A stretch of 64,000 bases of DNA. Origin: Verrucomicrobiota bacterium. Lineage in GTDB: Bacteria; Verrucomicrobiota; Verrucomicrobiia; Opitutales; Opitutaceae. Made by a program: the position numbers and the translations under genes. The stretch's first letter is position 1. Every line of letters starts with the position of its first letter. Location: the NCBI GenBank assembly GCA_003641745.1, contig QNAI01000004.1:1-64000 (forward strand), in the 5' to 3' direction. Shown piece after piece: positions 21,655 to 31,113 of the stretch. The notes under the pieces are model-generated. The model had not been told where the DNA came from and made no database searches. It worked only from the letters and a program-made list of their open reading frames with translations.

Positions 21655-22512
21655 TCATCCGTGGATCCAGCCCTCCAAAAAATCGCTCACCAGCGACGGC
21701 AGATCGTTGCTGTACCCGCCCTCCAGAACAGCCGCGGTCGGTATCTGAGCTGCGGCCAGCCACTGTCCAAGAACCCCGAAATCCTCCCGCCGAAGGCTCA
21801 TCTGGGTGATCGGGTCATCGTGGTAGGCATCGAAACCGGCCGAAACCAGGACCAGGTCCGGTTCAAAAGCGAGGACATCCTCCCAGGACCCCTTCAACGT
21901 GTTCATATGATCGGCCGGAGATGTTTCCGGTGGGACGGGATGATTGAAACAGTTGTCAGATGATTCCATCCCGGTTCCGGGATAGCCCGGGCATTGGTGG
22001 ACCGAGACATATCGGATACCCTGTACTCCCTGCAGAATCGCCTCGGTACCGTTGCCATGGTGCGCGTCGAAGTCCCAGATAGCCACTCGTTCGACGCCCT
22101 CGTTCCGGGCGACGAGAGCGGCGATGGCCACGTTGCTCAGGTAGCAGAACCCCATCGCCTGGTTGGCGGTGGCGTGGTGCCCCGGTGGCCGCATGAGCGA
22201 AAAAACCAGGTTGCCCGAGAGAGCCAGCCGCATTGAGGACACTGCTGATCCCGCCGACCGCCGGGCCAGATCGGCGATGCCTTCGTAATACGGGGTATCC
22301 CCGTCAAAGGGACGGCCCTCATGGATCCGCTTCCAATGACCGATCGAATGGGCCAGCAGAAGCTCCGATTCCGGAATCAACTCCGGGCGGCGCCAATCGG
22401 CGGGCTTAATTGTTTCCTCAAGCAAAGTCGCCGTGTGCAGGATCCGTTCCGGTCGCTCGGGATGGCCCGGCATGGAATAGTCCGCGTTTTTCGGGTGGGT
22501 GAAGATGACCAT
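21655..22512 (-). CDS. Histone deacetylase-family zinc hydrolase
   Basis: Zinc-dependent deacetylase/amidohydrolase of 285 aa of the HDAC/AcuC/Aph superfamily. Key residues: tandem His in RPPGHHAT, zinc ligands in WDFDAHHGNGT (Asp and His) and SAGFDAYHDDP (Asp). This class in bacteria deacetylates acetyl-lysine proteins, acetylpolyamines or small-molecule amides; the substrate cannot be read from the sequence. It starts MVIFTHPKNADY. Its stop is 4 bases from the RNase D gene. Confidence 0.9.
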   Translation of the reverse strand: MVIFTHPKNADYSMPGHPERPERILHTATLLEETIKPADWRRPELIPESELLLAHSIGHWKRIHEGRPFDGDTPYYEGIADLARRSAGSAVSSMRLALSGNLVFSLMRPPGHHATANQAMGFCYLSNVAIAALVARNEGVERVAIWDFDAHHGNGTEAILQGVQGIRYVSVHQCPGYPGTGMESSDNCFNHPVPPETSPADHMNTLKGSWEDVLAFEPDLVLVSAGFDAYHDDPITQMSLRREDFGVLGQWLAAAQIPTAAVLEGGYSNDLPSLVSDFLEGWIHG

Positions 22513-22623
22513 CGATGAAACAGGAGATTCAGCCAGAAACGGTGGGAAAAGAACAGAAAAAGAGGAGACGCACCAAGGTTCAATAACGTATTCTGACCAG
22601 GACTACGACCCCTCCGAGAGCCC

Positions 22624-24504
22624 ATGAAAACTCCGCATTCACTTCTTTCGACGTCAGTTCTGGTCGCTCTTCTCGCACACCCGGCAGTGTCTCCGGCCAA
22701 GCCGATCCCGGTGGAGGACCTTTTCGGTGAATCCGCCGCCACCGCCTTCAGCCTGTCCCCGGACGGAACCTATTTCGCTCTGATCGGGCGGGACCCGAAA
22801 GGCAAGCGTTCCCTCTATGCCCGGAGCCTGGAGACCGATGATACCCAGGCCTGGACCATCGACGGCGGCGGGAATTCGGTCGCCAGCTATGCCTGGATCA
22901 GCAATGAGAGGCTCGCCTACCGGGTCAGCCGCCACGACTACTATTTCCAGGGCCTCTACTCAGTCGAACGGGACAAGAAAACCATCCACCGGCTCGATTT
23001 TGGCGCCGTCAATCTGATCGAAGACCCATTGATCGACCGGGAATCACTCCTCGTCCTGCGTCGACGCGGTGATGGCGAAATAAGGCCTTACCACTCTGAA
23101 CTTGTGGAGATCAATTCAACGACCGGTCTTCCGATAGAGACGGTCTGGACCTTCAAGGGCACACCCTTGGGGATCGAAATCGATCTCAATGGCCAGGTCC
23201 GCCTCTTGAAGACCTATTATAAGAACGAGCATTTTTTCATGTATCGGGTCGATTCCGAAGATCCGTGGACCCGGCTCGATCTGCCTGAGGATGTGAATAT
23301 CCTGGGGTTTGGCCCGAGTGGAAAGGTTGTCCTGGTCTCCGACTATTTCGGCCGGGACCGCTCCGCCCTCTATCGTTACGATATCACCCGCCAGGAACCC
23401 GGCGATCCGATCTATGAGGATCCGGTCTATGATCTTCACACCTCGGCGGCAAAAATCCTCGATGCGGAGCGGAAGGTTCCCCTGGGATTCCGATACCAGG
23501 CGGACCACGAGAAAACGATCTGGTTCTCAAAGGAGATAAAGCAGATTCAGGAGATCCTGAATGAGCACAACCCGGACACCATCAACCGTATTGTAAGCGC
23601 CAATCTATCCGCGGGCCGTTTCCTCGTTCTATGTTACAGCGACCGGCAGCCGTCGATCTACAGACTGCTCGACTACGGGCAGCGCCGCATCACCGATCTC
23701 TGGCCCACCCGTCCCCAGATCGATCCCGAGAAGATGTCGCCGGTCGAATCCTTTGAGTTCGTCAGCCGCGATGCCCTCCCACTCCATGGGTACCTGACCC
23801 GCCCGGTCACCGGCAAGGCGCCCTTCCCCACCGTGGTCGTGGTCCACGGTGGACCATGGGCACGGGATACCTGGGGATTCGATCCGGAGGTTCAATTCCT
23901 GGCCAGCCGGGGCTACGCGGTCCTTCAGGTCAATTACCGCGGATCCAGCGGGTTCGGCCGCCGCATCAGCCTGGAGCTCAAAGCCGACCTGAAGGGAATG
24001 AATGACGATATCGAGGACGCCGTGCGCTGGGCCATCGCGGAAGGTCACACCGACGAAGACCGGGTCGGCATCATGGGCGGGAGCTTCGGCGGCTACGCCG
24101 CTCTGTATGGGGTCGCTTTCAAGCCGGAACTCTACAAATGCGCCATCGGCAATGTGGGCGTCTATGACTGGCCGATGCATATCAGCGAGAAGAAAGGTAG
24201 TTTTTCCGATTATGCCTTCGACTTCTACCGGAAACTCTGGGGCGAAGATTACCGGGAAAAACTGGAAGCGCTCTCCCCCTACTTCCACGTCGACCAGATC
24301 GTGGCACCCGTCTTCATCGCCTACGGTCGTGACGATCGCCGGGTGAAGCCCGTTCAATCCAAACGGATGATCGCCGCCCTCAAGAAACACGGGGTGGAGC
24401 ACGAGGTCTTTTCAAAATCCTGGGAGGGTCACGGATTTTTCGACGACGAGGTCCAGTTCAAATACTACCGCAAAATCGAAGCCTTCCTGAAGAAGAATCT
24501 ATGA
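22624..24504 (+). CDS. S9 family (prolyl oligopeptidase-like) serine peptidase
   Basis: Peptidase of 626 aa with an N-terminal signal peptide (about 1-23, ending SPAKPIPVEDL). It has a beta-propeller-like region (about 25-370) followed by an alpha/beta-hydrolase domain. The catalytic triad is intact: Ser487 in MGGSFGGYA, Asp570 or 571 in YGRDDRRV, and His603 in WEGHGFFDD. Probably an exported aminopeptidase or oligopeptidase of the S9C type. A paralogue without a triad follows 43 bases downstream. The start is preceded by CCCTCCGAGAG, a sequence also found after the hairpin repeats elsewhere in the window. Confidence 0.9.
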   Translation: MKTPHSLLSTSVLVALLAHPAVSPAKPIPVEDLFGESAATAFSLSPDGTYFALIGRDPKGKRSLYARSLETDDTQAWTIDGGGNSVASYAWISNERLAYRVSRHDYYFQGLYSVERDKKTIHRLDFGAVNLIEDPLIDRESLLVLRRRGDGEIRPYHSELVEINSTTGLPIETVWTFKGTPLGIEIDLNGQVRLLKTYYKNEHFFMYRVDSEDPWTRLDLPEDVNILGFGPSGKVVLVSDYFGRDRSALYRYDITRQEPGDPIYEDPVYDLHTSAAKILDAERKVPLGFRYQADHEKTIWFSKEIKQIQEILNEHNPDTINRIVSANLSAGRFLVLCYSDRQPSIYRLLDYGQRRITDLWPTRPQIDPEKMSPVESFEFVSRDALPLHGYLTRPVTGKAPFPTVVVVHGGPWARDTWGFDPEVQFLASRGYAVLQVNYRGSSGFGRRISLELKADLKGMNDDIEDAVRWAIAEGHTDEDRVGIMGGSFGGYAALYGVAFKPELYKCAIGNVGVYDWPMHISEKKGSFSDYAFDFYRKLWGEDYREKLEALSPYFHVDQIVAPVFIAYGRDDRRVKPVQSKRMIAALKKHGVEHEVFSKSWEGHGFFDDEVQFKYYRKIEAFLKKNL

Positions 24505-24547
24505 TTCAGGTCCGCCACCTCCCAACCCGAACGCGCGAATCCTCACC

Positions 24548-26572
24548 ATGAAACAACGTTTCTTCCTGATCATGATCACGACCCTGGGAATCCTGATCCC
24601 TTCCCTTGGCGCCGTCGGCAAGACGATCCCCGTCGCTGATCTCATCAATCGCGTGCCTGCCCAGAATTTCACACTGTCTCCGGATGGTGAATATCTGGCA
24701 TTCATGGGGCTGAATGCCGAGGGCAGGATGGCGCTGTACGCCCGGGATCTTGAATCCGGTGAGATTCATTCCTGGATTGGGTACGGTGACAGTTCCAAGC
24801 TCCTCGATTACTTCTGGGTCAGCCCCGAGCGGTTGGCTTATCAGACGACCGCCCCCGGGAATATTTCGGACAACACACGAGACTATATCGGGGTTTACTC
24901 GGTCAAGCGGGACAGCGCAAAGATCAACAAGCTGAACGATAAGAAAGAAAGAATGTTTCTGGTCGATCCGCTCGTCGATCGAGAGTCACTTCTCGTGGAG
25001 CGCAACTTCGGAATGATTAGCGAGAAGAGTCCGGCGACCCTGATCGAAATCGATCCGGTAAAAGGAAAGAAGCTTCGAACCCTTGCGACTTTCACCGAAG
25101 ATCCAGGCCTTTACCACAGAGACCTTCAGTGTTTTGTGGATCCTTCAGGGGATCTGCGGGTTCTCCTGACCCTTGGCGATGATTCGAGCAAGTGGACCTA
25201 TCGATCGTCTCCGGATGCCGAATGGATTCCCCTTGGCTCATTTGAGGACTTCAGGGTGCTCGGTCTCGATCCATCCGGAAACGGCGCCTTGGTGACCGGA
25301 CACTTCGGTCAGGATCGGTCCGGTCTCTACCGCTACGACCTGGAAAGCCAATCAGTCGGTCCACTGGTATTCAGCGACCCCACCTATGACCTTCGCCCGA
25401 GCGCTTTTCTGGTCAATGACGTCCGGGGCCAACCACTGGGCCTGCGCTATGTCACCGATCGCCAGAGAACCATCTGGTTCTCGGCGAATATGCAGCAAAT
25501 CCAACAATTGCTCGATCAGAAGATCCCCGATTGCGTAAACAGTATCGTGGGCGCTGATACAACCCACGGTCGTTTTCTGATAGAGAGCACCAGCGACCGG
25601 CAACCCTCCCTGTACAAATTTCTCGATCTGGAGAAACGATCGCTGACCACCGTTTTCGTAACCAACCCCTCGATCGATCCGACCGAAACCGCGAAAACGG
25701 ATACGATGAAGATCGAGTCCCGCGATGGTCTGAGCCTTGATGGATTCTTGACCCGTCCGATCGGCACGGATCCACCCTATCCAACCATCGTGGTTCCGAG
25801 AAGCAGCGCACGGAGCCGGGTAACCTGGGGATTCGATTCGCGGGTCCAGTTTTTCGCCAATCTCGGTTATGCCGTTCTGCAAATCAACAACCGTGGTTCA
25901 ATCGGGTACGGCAAGCACTTCTCAGAGGATCTCTTGGGTGACCTCGCCGGCATGAACAACGATCTGGAGGACTCGGTGAAGTGGGCGATTGAGCAGGGAC
26001 TGGTTGACCCCGACCACGTCGCAATCGCCGGGAGCAACTTCGGAGCTTTTGCCGCCATCTACGCGATCGCAACGAATCCCGAAATCTACCGGTGCGCGAT
26101 CGCTCTCAATGGTATCTACAATCTCAAAAAGCACATCGCCCGACAAGCCAGCAGAAAGGTTTCGGCAGGTTGGGGAGATATGCTCATCACGAGTTTCGGT
26201 GAGAATCCAAGCGATGATCTCGAATACGATCTTCGACTGCCTCCACCTGACACAGCTCTCGTCAATAGCCTCCGGGAGTTCCAAAGCGACAGATTCGAAG
26301 AGAATCTCCGCACTCTTTCGCCTCAAAATCTGACTGATGCCATACAATGCCCGGTACTTGCCGTCTATAATCCAAAGACGACGAGCAAACTGTTCGCGAA
26401 GCCGATGATCGCGGCTCTAAAGCGTTCGGGCGTGCGCCATGAGGTCTTTATGAGCACCGCCCGCATGGGCGGCCTGACGGTGGGAACCGATGACAAGACC
26501 ACACAGAAAGCTGCCTCCGATTCGGATCAGCTCTACGCCACCATCGAAGCATTTCTGAAGAAGAATCTCTGA
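24548..26572 (+). CDS. S9-like pseudopeptidase (catalytic triad lost)
   Basis: Paralogue of the upstream peptidase, 674 aa and full length, with a signal peptide (about 1-25) and the same domain order. Aligned with its neighbour, MGGSFGGYA becomes IAGSNFGAFA with Asn497 at the nucleophile position. The Asp segment YGRDDRRVKP becomes YNPKTTSKLF with no Asp. The His segment WEGHGFFDD becomes ARMGGLTVG with no His. All three catalytic residues are therefore missing, while the frame is free of stops and the fold-defining sequence is kept. This suggests a non-catalytic role such as binding, inhibition or partnering, or early decay. Cotranscribed with the active copy. Its TGA stop is the MITE target duplication. 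Confidence 0.88.
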   Translation: MKQRFFLIMITTLGILIPSLGAVGKTIPVADLINRVPAQNFTLSPDGEYLAFMGLNAEGRMALYARDLESGEIHSWIGYGDSSKLLDYFWVSPERLAYQTTAPGNISDNTRDYIGVYSVKRDSAKINKLNDKKERMFLVDPLVDRESLLVERNFGMISEKSPATLIEIDPVKGKKLRTLATFTEDPGLYHRDLQCFVDPSGDLRVLLTLGDDSSKWTYRSSPDAEWIPLGSFEDFRVLGLDPSGNGALVTGHFGQDRSGLYRYDLESQSVGPLVFSDPTYDLRPSAFLVNDVRGQPLGLRYVTDRQRTIWFSANMQQIQQLLDQKIPDCVNSIVGADTTHGRFLIESTSDRQPSLYKFLDLEKRSLTTVFVTNPSIDPTETAKTDTMKIESRDGLSLDGFLTRPIGTDPPYPTIVVPRSSARSRVTWGFDSRVQFFANLGYAVLQINNRGSIGYGKHFSEDLLGDLAGMNNDLEDSVKWAIEQGLVDPDHVAIAGSNFGAFAAIYAIATNPEIYRCAIALNGIYNLKKHIARQASRKVSAGWGDMLITSFGENPSDDLEYDLRLPPPDTALVNSLREFQSDRFEENLRTLSPQNLTDAIQCPVLAVYNPKTTSKLFAKPMIAALKRSGVRHEVFMSTARMGGLTVGTDDKTTQKAASDSDQLYATIEAFLKKNL

Positions 26573-26860
26573 GAGGCTGTCTTAAAAGTGCTGAAGCATG
26601 TCGCAGAGATTGATTTGGGGTGCTGGGCAAGGCAGGCGCGAGGTGCCCAGGCCCAAAGGCCTTGGTCCAAAGTGCCCAACGCCGGCCACGACCCAAAGCA
26701 ACTCTGCCCGAAGGGTTTGGCCAGAAACGACCCCGGCGCGGCGTTCCATCCGAAAGGGATAGCCCTATGGGTCCCGCGGCCGCGGGACCATTTAGGATGT
26801 GCCTTGCGGCGAGGCCTTTTCTGGCCAAACGACAGTTTTCATCACTTTTAAGACAGCCTC
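26573..26860 (-). mobile_element. MITE copy 2 (288 bp, inverted relative to copy 1)
   Basis: Same 18-bp perfect terminal repeats as copy 1 and nearly identical interior in opposite orientation. It is flanked by TGA at both ends (26570-26572 and 26861-26863), a 3-bp duplication. The first TGA is the stop codon of the S9-like pseudopeptidase gene. At the point where copy 1 has GGGGTATCCCC, this copy has a 20-bp perfect palindrome (26770-26789, GGTCCCGCGG with its reverse complement). No coding capacity. Confidence 0.88.
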
Positions 26861-27029
26861 TGAACGCCAGAGCTGGAAACCGCGTTCCACCTCCCGGCCA
26901 CCTGTGCCCGTATTGCCTTGAGTGGCATTGGGTGGCTGTGTCAGAAACCCGTGTGCTGAATCGATTTCAGGCATTCGAGTTGCGACTCCAGGGAACCTCC
27001 CGCCCCTCCACCACCAACTGAAACACCCC

Positions 27030-28142
27030 ATGGAAAAAACAGAGCCAAAGAGCACAACCCAAGTCTTCCAGAGGAATGCGATGACCTCGTTCATTCAGAT
27101 CGGGGTCCTGGTTTTGCTTCTCATTTCCTGCTTCAGGATCATTTCGCCCTTCCTGAACATCGTCGCATGGGGACTGATCATTTCCGTCGCGCTGTATCCC
27201 CTGCACCTGAAACTGGCCGCGGCGCTCGGAGGAAGACAGAAGTGGTCGGCCACCCTGTTTGTCCTGGTCGGCCTGACCGCACTGCTCATTCCCTCGTGGA
27301 TCTTGGGCAGCTCAAGTATCCACGAAGTCCGCATTGTCTCAGCCGAACTCCAAGACGGTAACATTTCGATCCCGCCGCCCAACGAAAAAGTATCCACCTG
27401 GCCGCTGATCGGAGAAGAGGTGTACTCCATCTGGAGCGGTGCAGCCGCAAATCTGGAATCCACCATCAATCAGTTCGAACCCCAGCTGACCGCATTTGGA
27501 ACCTGGCTGCTGAAAGCGGCCGGCGGTGCTGCGATGGGCGTCCTTCAGTTTGCCTTCTCCATCATCATCGCGGGCGTCTTCCTGGTCAGCGCCGACGCTG
27601 GTTATCGGATGAGTTCCACCCTGGCCACGCGGGTGGCGGGTCAACACGGTAAGTCATTGACCGATCTTACAATCCAGACGATTCGAAGCGTGACCAAGGG
27701 CGTATTGGGGGTGGCCATCATTCAGGCCGTCCTGTCGGCGATCGGTTTGGCGGCCATGGGCATTCCGGGCGCAGGAATTTGGGCGGCTCTGGTCCTTATC
27801 CTGGCGATCATGCAATTGCCACCGATCCTTATCTTGGGGCCGATCGCAGTGTGGGTGTTTTCCACCGCCAATACGGTTCCGGCGGTGATTTTTGCGATCT
27901 ACGCCTTCGTGGTCAGCATCAGTGATTCGTTCCTCAAACCCATGTTCCTGGGCAAGGGGGTGGACGTCCCGATGCTCGTCATCCTGATCGGCGCGATCGG
28001 AGGCGCCATGGCCCACGGTATCCTGGGCCTGTTTGTGGGCGCGGTCGTACTGGCATTGGGGTACAAACTGCTGACCGCCTGGATGGCGCTGGACGCGGCC
28101 GAAACGGACCAGGCCGACAGGGCGCACGGATTGGATGTTTGA
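27030..28142 (+). CDS. AI-2E family permease
   Basis: Membrane protein of 370 aa with about eight hydrophobic segments and a soluble loop at about 120-170. The hallmark C-terminal features are present: LPPILILGPIAVWVF and SDSFLKPMFLGKGVDVPMLVILIGAIGG. The family includes exporters named for AI-2 (TqsA) and Na+/H+ antiporters, so the name does not fix the cargo. The start at 27030 leaves a soluble stretch before the first helix and lies 167 bases beyond the MITE duplication. Its 3' end overlaps the start of the NodT-type factor by 8 bases, making it the first gene of the second efflux locus. Confidence 0.87.
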   Translation: MEKTEPKSTTQVFQRNAMTSFIQIGVLVLLLISCFRIISPFLNIVAWGLIISVALYPLHLKLAAALGGRQKWSATLFVLVGLTALLIPSWILGSSSIHEVRIVSAELQDGNISIPPPNEKVSTWPLIGEEVYSIWSGAAANLESTINQFEPQLTAFGTWLLKAAGGAAMGVLQFAFSIIIAGVFLVSADAGYRMSSTLATRVAGQHGKSLTDLTIQTIRSVTKGVLGVAIIQAVLSAIGLAAMGIPGAGIWAALVLILAIMQLPPILILGPIAVWVFSTANTVPAVIFAIYAFVVSISDSFLKPMFLGKGVDVPMLVILIGAIGGAMAHGILGLFVGAVVLALGYKLLTAWMALDAAETDQADRAHGLDV

Positions 28143-29694
28143 GTTTGTTTGGATTCGACGGCATGCGACCTTCCGGCGCACGCTCATGCCTGCGCTGCTT
28201 GCCCTGGTCGGAGTGTTCACCGCCTGCGCCCCGGTGGGGCCAAACTTCGAAACCCCAAGAGCCCCTGTAAACCCTCTGTGGTCCGAGATGGGCGGCGATG
28301 AGTTTGTTGATGAACCTCAACCGACCGTCAAGTGGTGGCAGGTCTTCAACGACCCTGTTCTGAACCAGCTCATAGAAAAGGCGCACCAGAATAACAACAA
28401 CCTCAGGATTGCCGGCCTGAGGGTGCTGGAGGCGCGGGCTGCGCTGGGAATCGCCACCGGCAGTCAATATCCGCAAACACAGTTTGCGTTTGGTGATGTC
28501 ACGGCGTTTCGCGCGGACGACGTCAACTCGGTGCAGTACAATATCGGTCTCACTTCGTCCTGGGAGATCGACTTCTGGGGCAAGTTCAGGCGCGGGGTCG
28601 AATCGGCGGACGCCGCCATGCTGGCATCGATCGCGAGCTTTGATGATGTCTTGATTCTGCTTACGGCCCAGGTCGCCGATACCTATACGACCATTCGCAC
28701 AACAGAGGAGCAGCTTGAGATCGCAAACGAGAATATCGAAATCCAACGACGCAGCTACAACATCGTAGATGTGTTGTTTCGCAATGGAGAAAGCGCGGAA
28801 TTGGATGCGCTGCAGGCCCGGACGCTTCTGTTGAGCACGGAAGCAGCGATTCCGCAGCTCGAAGCCTTGTTGCGTCAGGCGGAAAATGCCCTGAGCACCC
28901 TGCTCGGTGAACCTCCGGGTCGGATCGGGGCTCTGCTGGGCGATCAGGGGGAATTGCCGGCTGTTCCGGTCCGGGTCGCAGTGGGCATACCGGCGGACAC
29001 CCTGCGACAACGACCCGATGTACGGCAGGCGGAGATGCAGTCAATGGCACAGAATGCGCAGGTCGGGGTCGCCCGGGCCGGGCTTTATCCCAGTTTCTCC
29101 ATTACCGGCTCGCTCGGACTGTCGACGGCCGGGGCTCCGGGCGAGAGCGACCTCGGGCAGTTGTTCAACTCGGAGAGCTTCACCTATGGAATCGGTCCCT
29201 CCTTCACCTGGCCGTTCTTCAACTACGGCCGGCTCGAAAACAATGTTCGCGTCCAGGACGCCAGGTTGCAGCAATCCCTGTTCCAGTACCGGGAGATCGT
29301 CATCCAGGCGGCTCGGGAAGTCGAAGATGCCATGGCCGGCTTTCACGGAACCCAAGCACAGGCCGAAGTCCTGCTTGAGGCGGTGCAATCGGCGCGCCGT
29401 TCCGCCAAACTGGCCATTCTGCGTTACACGGAGGGATTTTCGGATTATCAACGGGTTTTGGATGCGCAACAGGCGTTGTTCACCCAACAGGAACGGTACG
29501 TGATCAACAAGGGCAACGAAGTGCGCAGCCTGGTTTCACTCTACAAAGCCCTTGGTGGCGGCTGGCAGACTCTTGATGTCGAGTTCGTGGACGAAGAAAC
29601 CCGCGCCACAATGGAGGAACGGACGAACTGGGGTGATATGATCGAACCAAGCCGTTCTGCGACCATGAATCAAGCCGCCCCGGACGAAATCTGA
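28135..29694 (+). CDS. NodT-family outer-membrane efflux lipoprotein (second locus)
   Basis: Outer-membrane factor of 519 aa, paralogous to the one at 1588. Signal and lipobox are VFTAC, then APVGPNFETP. The second repeat begins RQRPDVRQAE and the end motif is YKALGGGW. The start codon used here (28135) overlaps the upstream permease; a start at 28186 (MPALLALVGV) would give a more typical lipoprotein signal peptide and is a real alternative. The next gene, the adaptor, follows 28 bases later. Confidence 0.9.
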   Translation: MFEFVWIRRHATFRRTLMPALLALVGVFTACAPVGPNFETPRAPVNPLWSEMGGDEFVDEPQPTVKWWQVFNDPVLNQLIEKAHQNNNNLRIAGLRVLEARAALGIATGSQYPQTQFAFGDVTAFRADDVNSVQYNIGLTSSWEIDFWGKFRRGVESADAAMLASIASFDDVLILLTAQVADTYTTIRTTEEQLEIANENIEIQRRSYNIVDVLFRNGESAELDALQARTLLLSTEAAIPQLEALLRQAENALSTLLGEPPGRIGALLGDQGELPAVPVRVAVGIPADTLRQRPDVRQAEMQSMAQNAQVGVARAGLYPSFSITGSLGLSTAGAPGESDLGQLFNSESFTYGIGPSFTWPFFNYGRLENNVRVQDARLQQSLFQYREIVIQAAREVEDAMAGFHGTQAQAEVLLEAVQSARRSAKLAILRYTEGFSDYQRVLDAQQALFTQQERYVINKGNEVRSLVSLYKALGGGWQTLDVEFVDEETRATMEERTNWGDMIEPSRSATMNQAAPDEI

Positions 29695-29722
29695 CAGGCT
29701 TTGGGAGCTGGAGACACTATCA

Positions 29723-30892
29723 ATGACTGACAAGAAAGAAACACCGAAGGCAGATCGCAAGGAAACCGCCGACTCCTCCGACCCGTCGGAATCCGAAAAG
29801 CGGACGAGAGAATCAAAGCCTCCGATGGATCCCGTGCGCAAATGGACGCTGCATGTTCTGGGGCTATGCGTGGTGTTGTTTGCCTGGTACCTGGTCTCGG
29901 ACCGGATCACGCCTTACACCACCCAGGCCCGCGTCCATGCTCTTGTCGTGCCCATTGTTTCGGAAGTGTCCGGCACGGTAACCGATGTCGGCGTGGGCAC
30001 GAACCAGTATGTGAAGGCGGGCGATGTCTTGTTTCGGGTCGACCCGAGTCGTTATGAACTGGAGGTGGAAACAGCCGAGGCCACCCTTCAGGCCGCACGC
30101 CAGGCAACCGGTGCCTCGAGTGCCAACGTGGAGGTTGCGCGGGCGGCAGTGGCCTCGGCGGAAGCGAGCCTGGTCAGGGCCGAACAAGATGCCGTGAGGC
30201 TGCGGCGGATCAAAGAGGAGGATCCGGGCGCGATATCGGATCGACGGCTGGAGTCGGCCGAAGCGTCTCTCTCCGTCGCCCGCGGGCAGGTGGCTGCGGC
30301 GGAGGCCGGCCTCGAGATGGCCATTCAGCAACTTGGTCAGGAGGGTGAGAACAATTCGGGAATTCTCCAGGCCCAGGCCGCGCTCGAACACGCCCAGCTC
30401 AATCTTGCCCGCACGGTGGTCGTTGCTCCCGACGATGGACTGGTCAGTGATGTGCGGGTGGATCGCGGCAATTTCGCGCAGGCCGGCGCGCCCAACATGA
30501 CTTTCATCTCTGTACACAATATTTGGGTACAGGCCGATTTCACCGAAAACAATCTGGGCAACATCAAGGCGGGCGATCCCGTTGGTCTGGTATTCGATGT
30601 CCTGCCCGGCCGGGTATTCAAGGGCCGCGTACGCGGTTCCGGTTTTGGCGTGGCGGTTGACTCGGCTCCACTCGGCAGCCTGCCGACGATCGAAAACGAC
30701 CGCCAATGGCTGCGCAGTGCGCAGCGTTTTCCGGTCGTGGTTGATTTTGAGATTGAAGATTCGGACGAAGCCCTGGGCCTCAGAGTCGGGGCCCAGGCCT
30801 CGGTCATGGTCCACACGGGAGAGAACACATTTTTGAATGCCCTGGGCAGGTTCCAGCTATGGCTGGTCAGCAAACTGACCTACGCCTATTAG
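29723..30892 (+). CDS. HlyD-family adaptor (EmrA-like)
   Basis: Membrane-fusion protein of 389 aa. The first 35 residues are a very charged cytoplasmic tail rich in Lys, Glu, Asp and Ser. A single transmembrane helix follows at about 41-58, then the lipoyl half-motif VPIVSEVSGTVTDVGVG, a long Ala/Glu-rich coiled-coil hairpin (about 110-225), the second lipoyl half (VVVAPDDGLVSDVRVDRG) and barrel sequence. The layout is EmrA/AaeA-like. It links the NodT factor to the DUF2955 inner-membrane protein downstream. Confidence 0.9.
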   Translation: MTDKKETPKADRKETADSSDPSESEKRTRESKPPMDPVRKWTLHVLGLCVVLFAWYLVSDRITPYTTQARVHALVVPIVSEVSGTVTDVGVGTNQYVKAGDVLFRVDPSRYELEVETAEATLQAARQATGASSANVEVARAAVASAEASLVRAEQDAVRLRRIKEEDPGAISDRRLESAEASLSVARGQVAAAEAGLEMAIQQLGQEGENNSGILQAQAALEHAQLNLARTVVVAPDDGLVSDVRVDRGNFAQAGAPNMTFISVHNIWVQADFTENNLGNIKAGDPVGLVFDVLPGRVFKGRVRGSGFGVAVDSAPLGSLPTIENDRQWLRSAQRFPVVVDFEIEDSDEALGLRVGAQASVMVHTGENTFLNALGRFQLWLVSKLTYAY

Positions 30893-30930
30893 TTAACCGC
30901 CATGCGTGAAATGACGAGCGGCCTCTGTGC

Positions 30931-30957
30931 GGCTGACGTGGAAGTCAGCCCTCCGAG
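30931..30957. repeat. Covarying hairpin repeat, copy with C-G pair
   Basis: Stem GGCTGAC/GTCAGCC with loop GTGGAA (30931-30950), followed by CTCCGAG. Partner of the copy at 20354, where the closing pair is T-A. It sits in the 221-base gap between the HlyD and DUF2955 genes. I see no other feature in that gap. Confidence 0.7.
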
Positions 30958-31113
30958 AGGACCATACCCGGAGGGTCAAGTTACCTCCGTCACCGAGGTT
31001 ATGGAGAACATGCCACCTCGCCCCTGTCGTCCGGATGAACCGTTCATTGCCCAGTACCCCTCATATGAGATTCTGCCCTTCCTAGGACGTACCGAGCGGA
31101 CTGGGTTCCGAAC

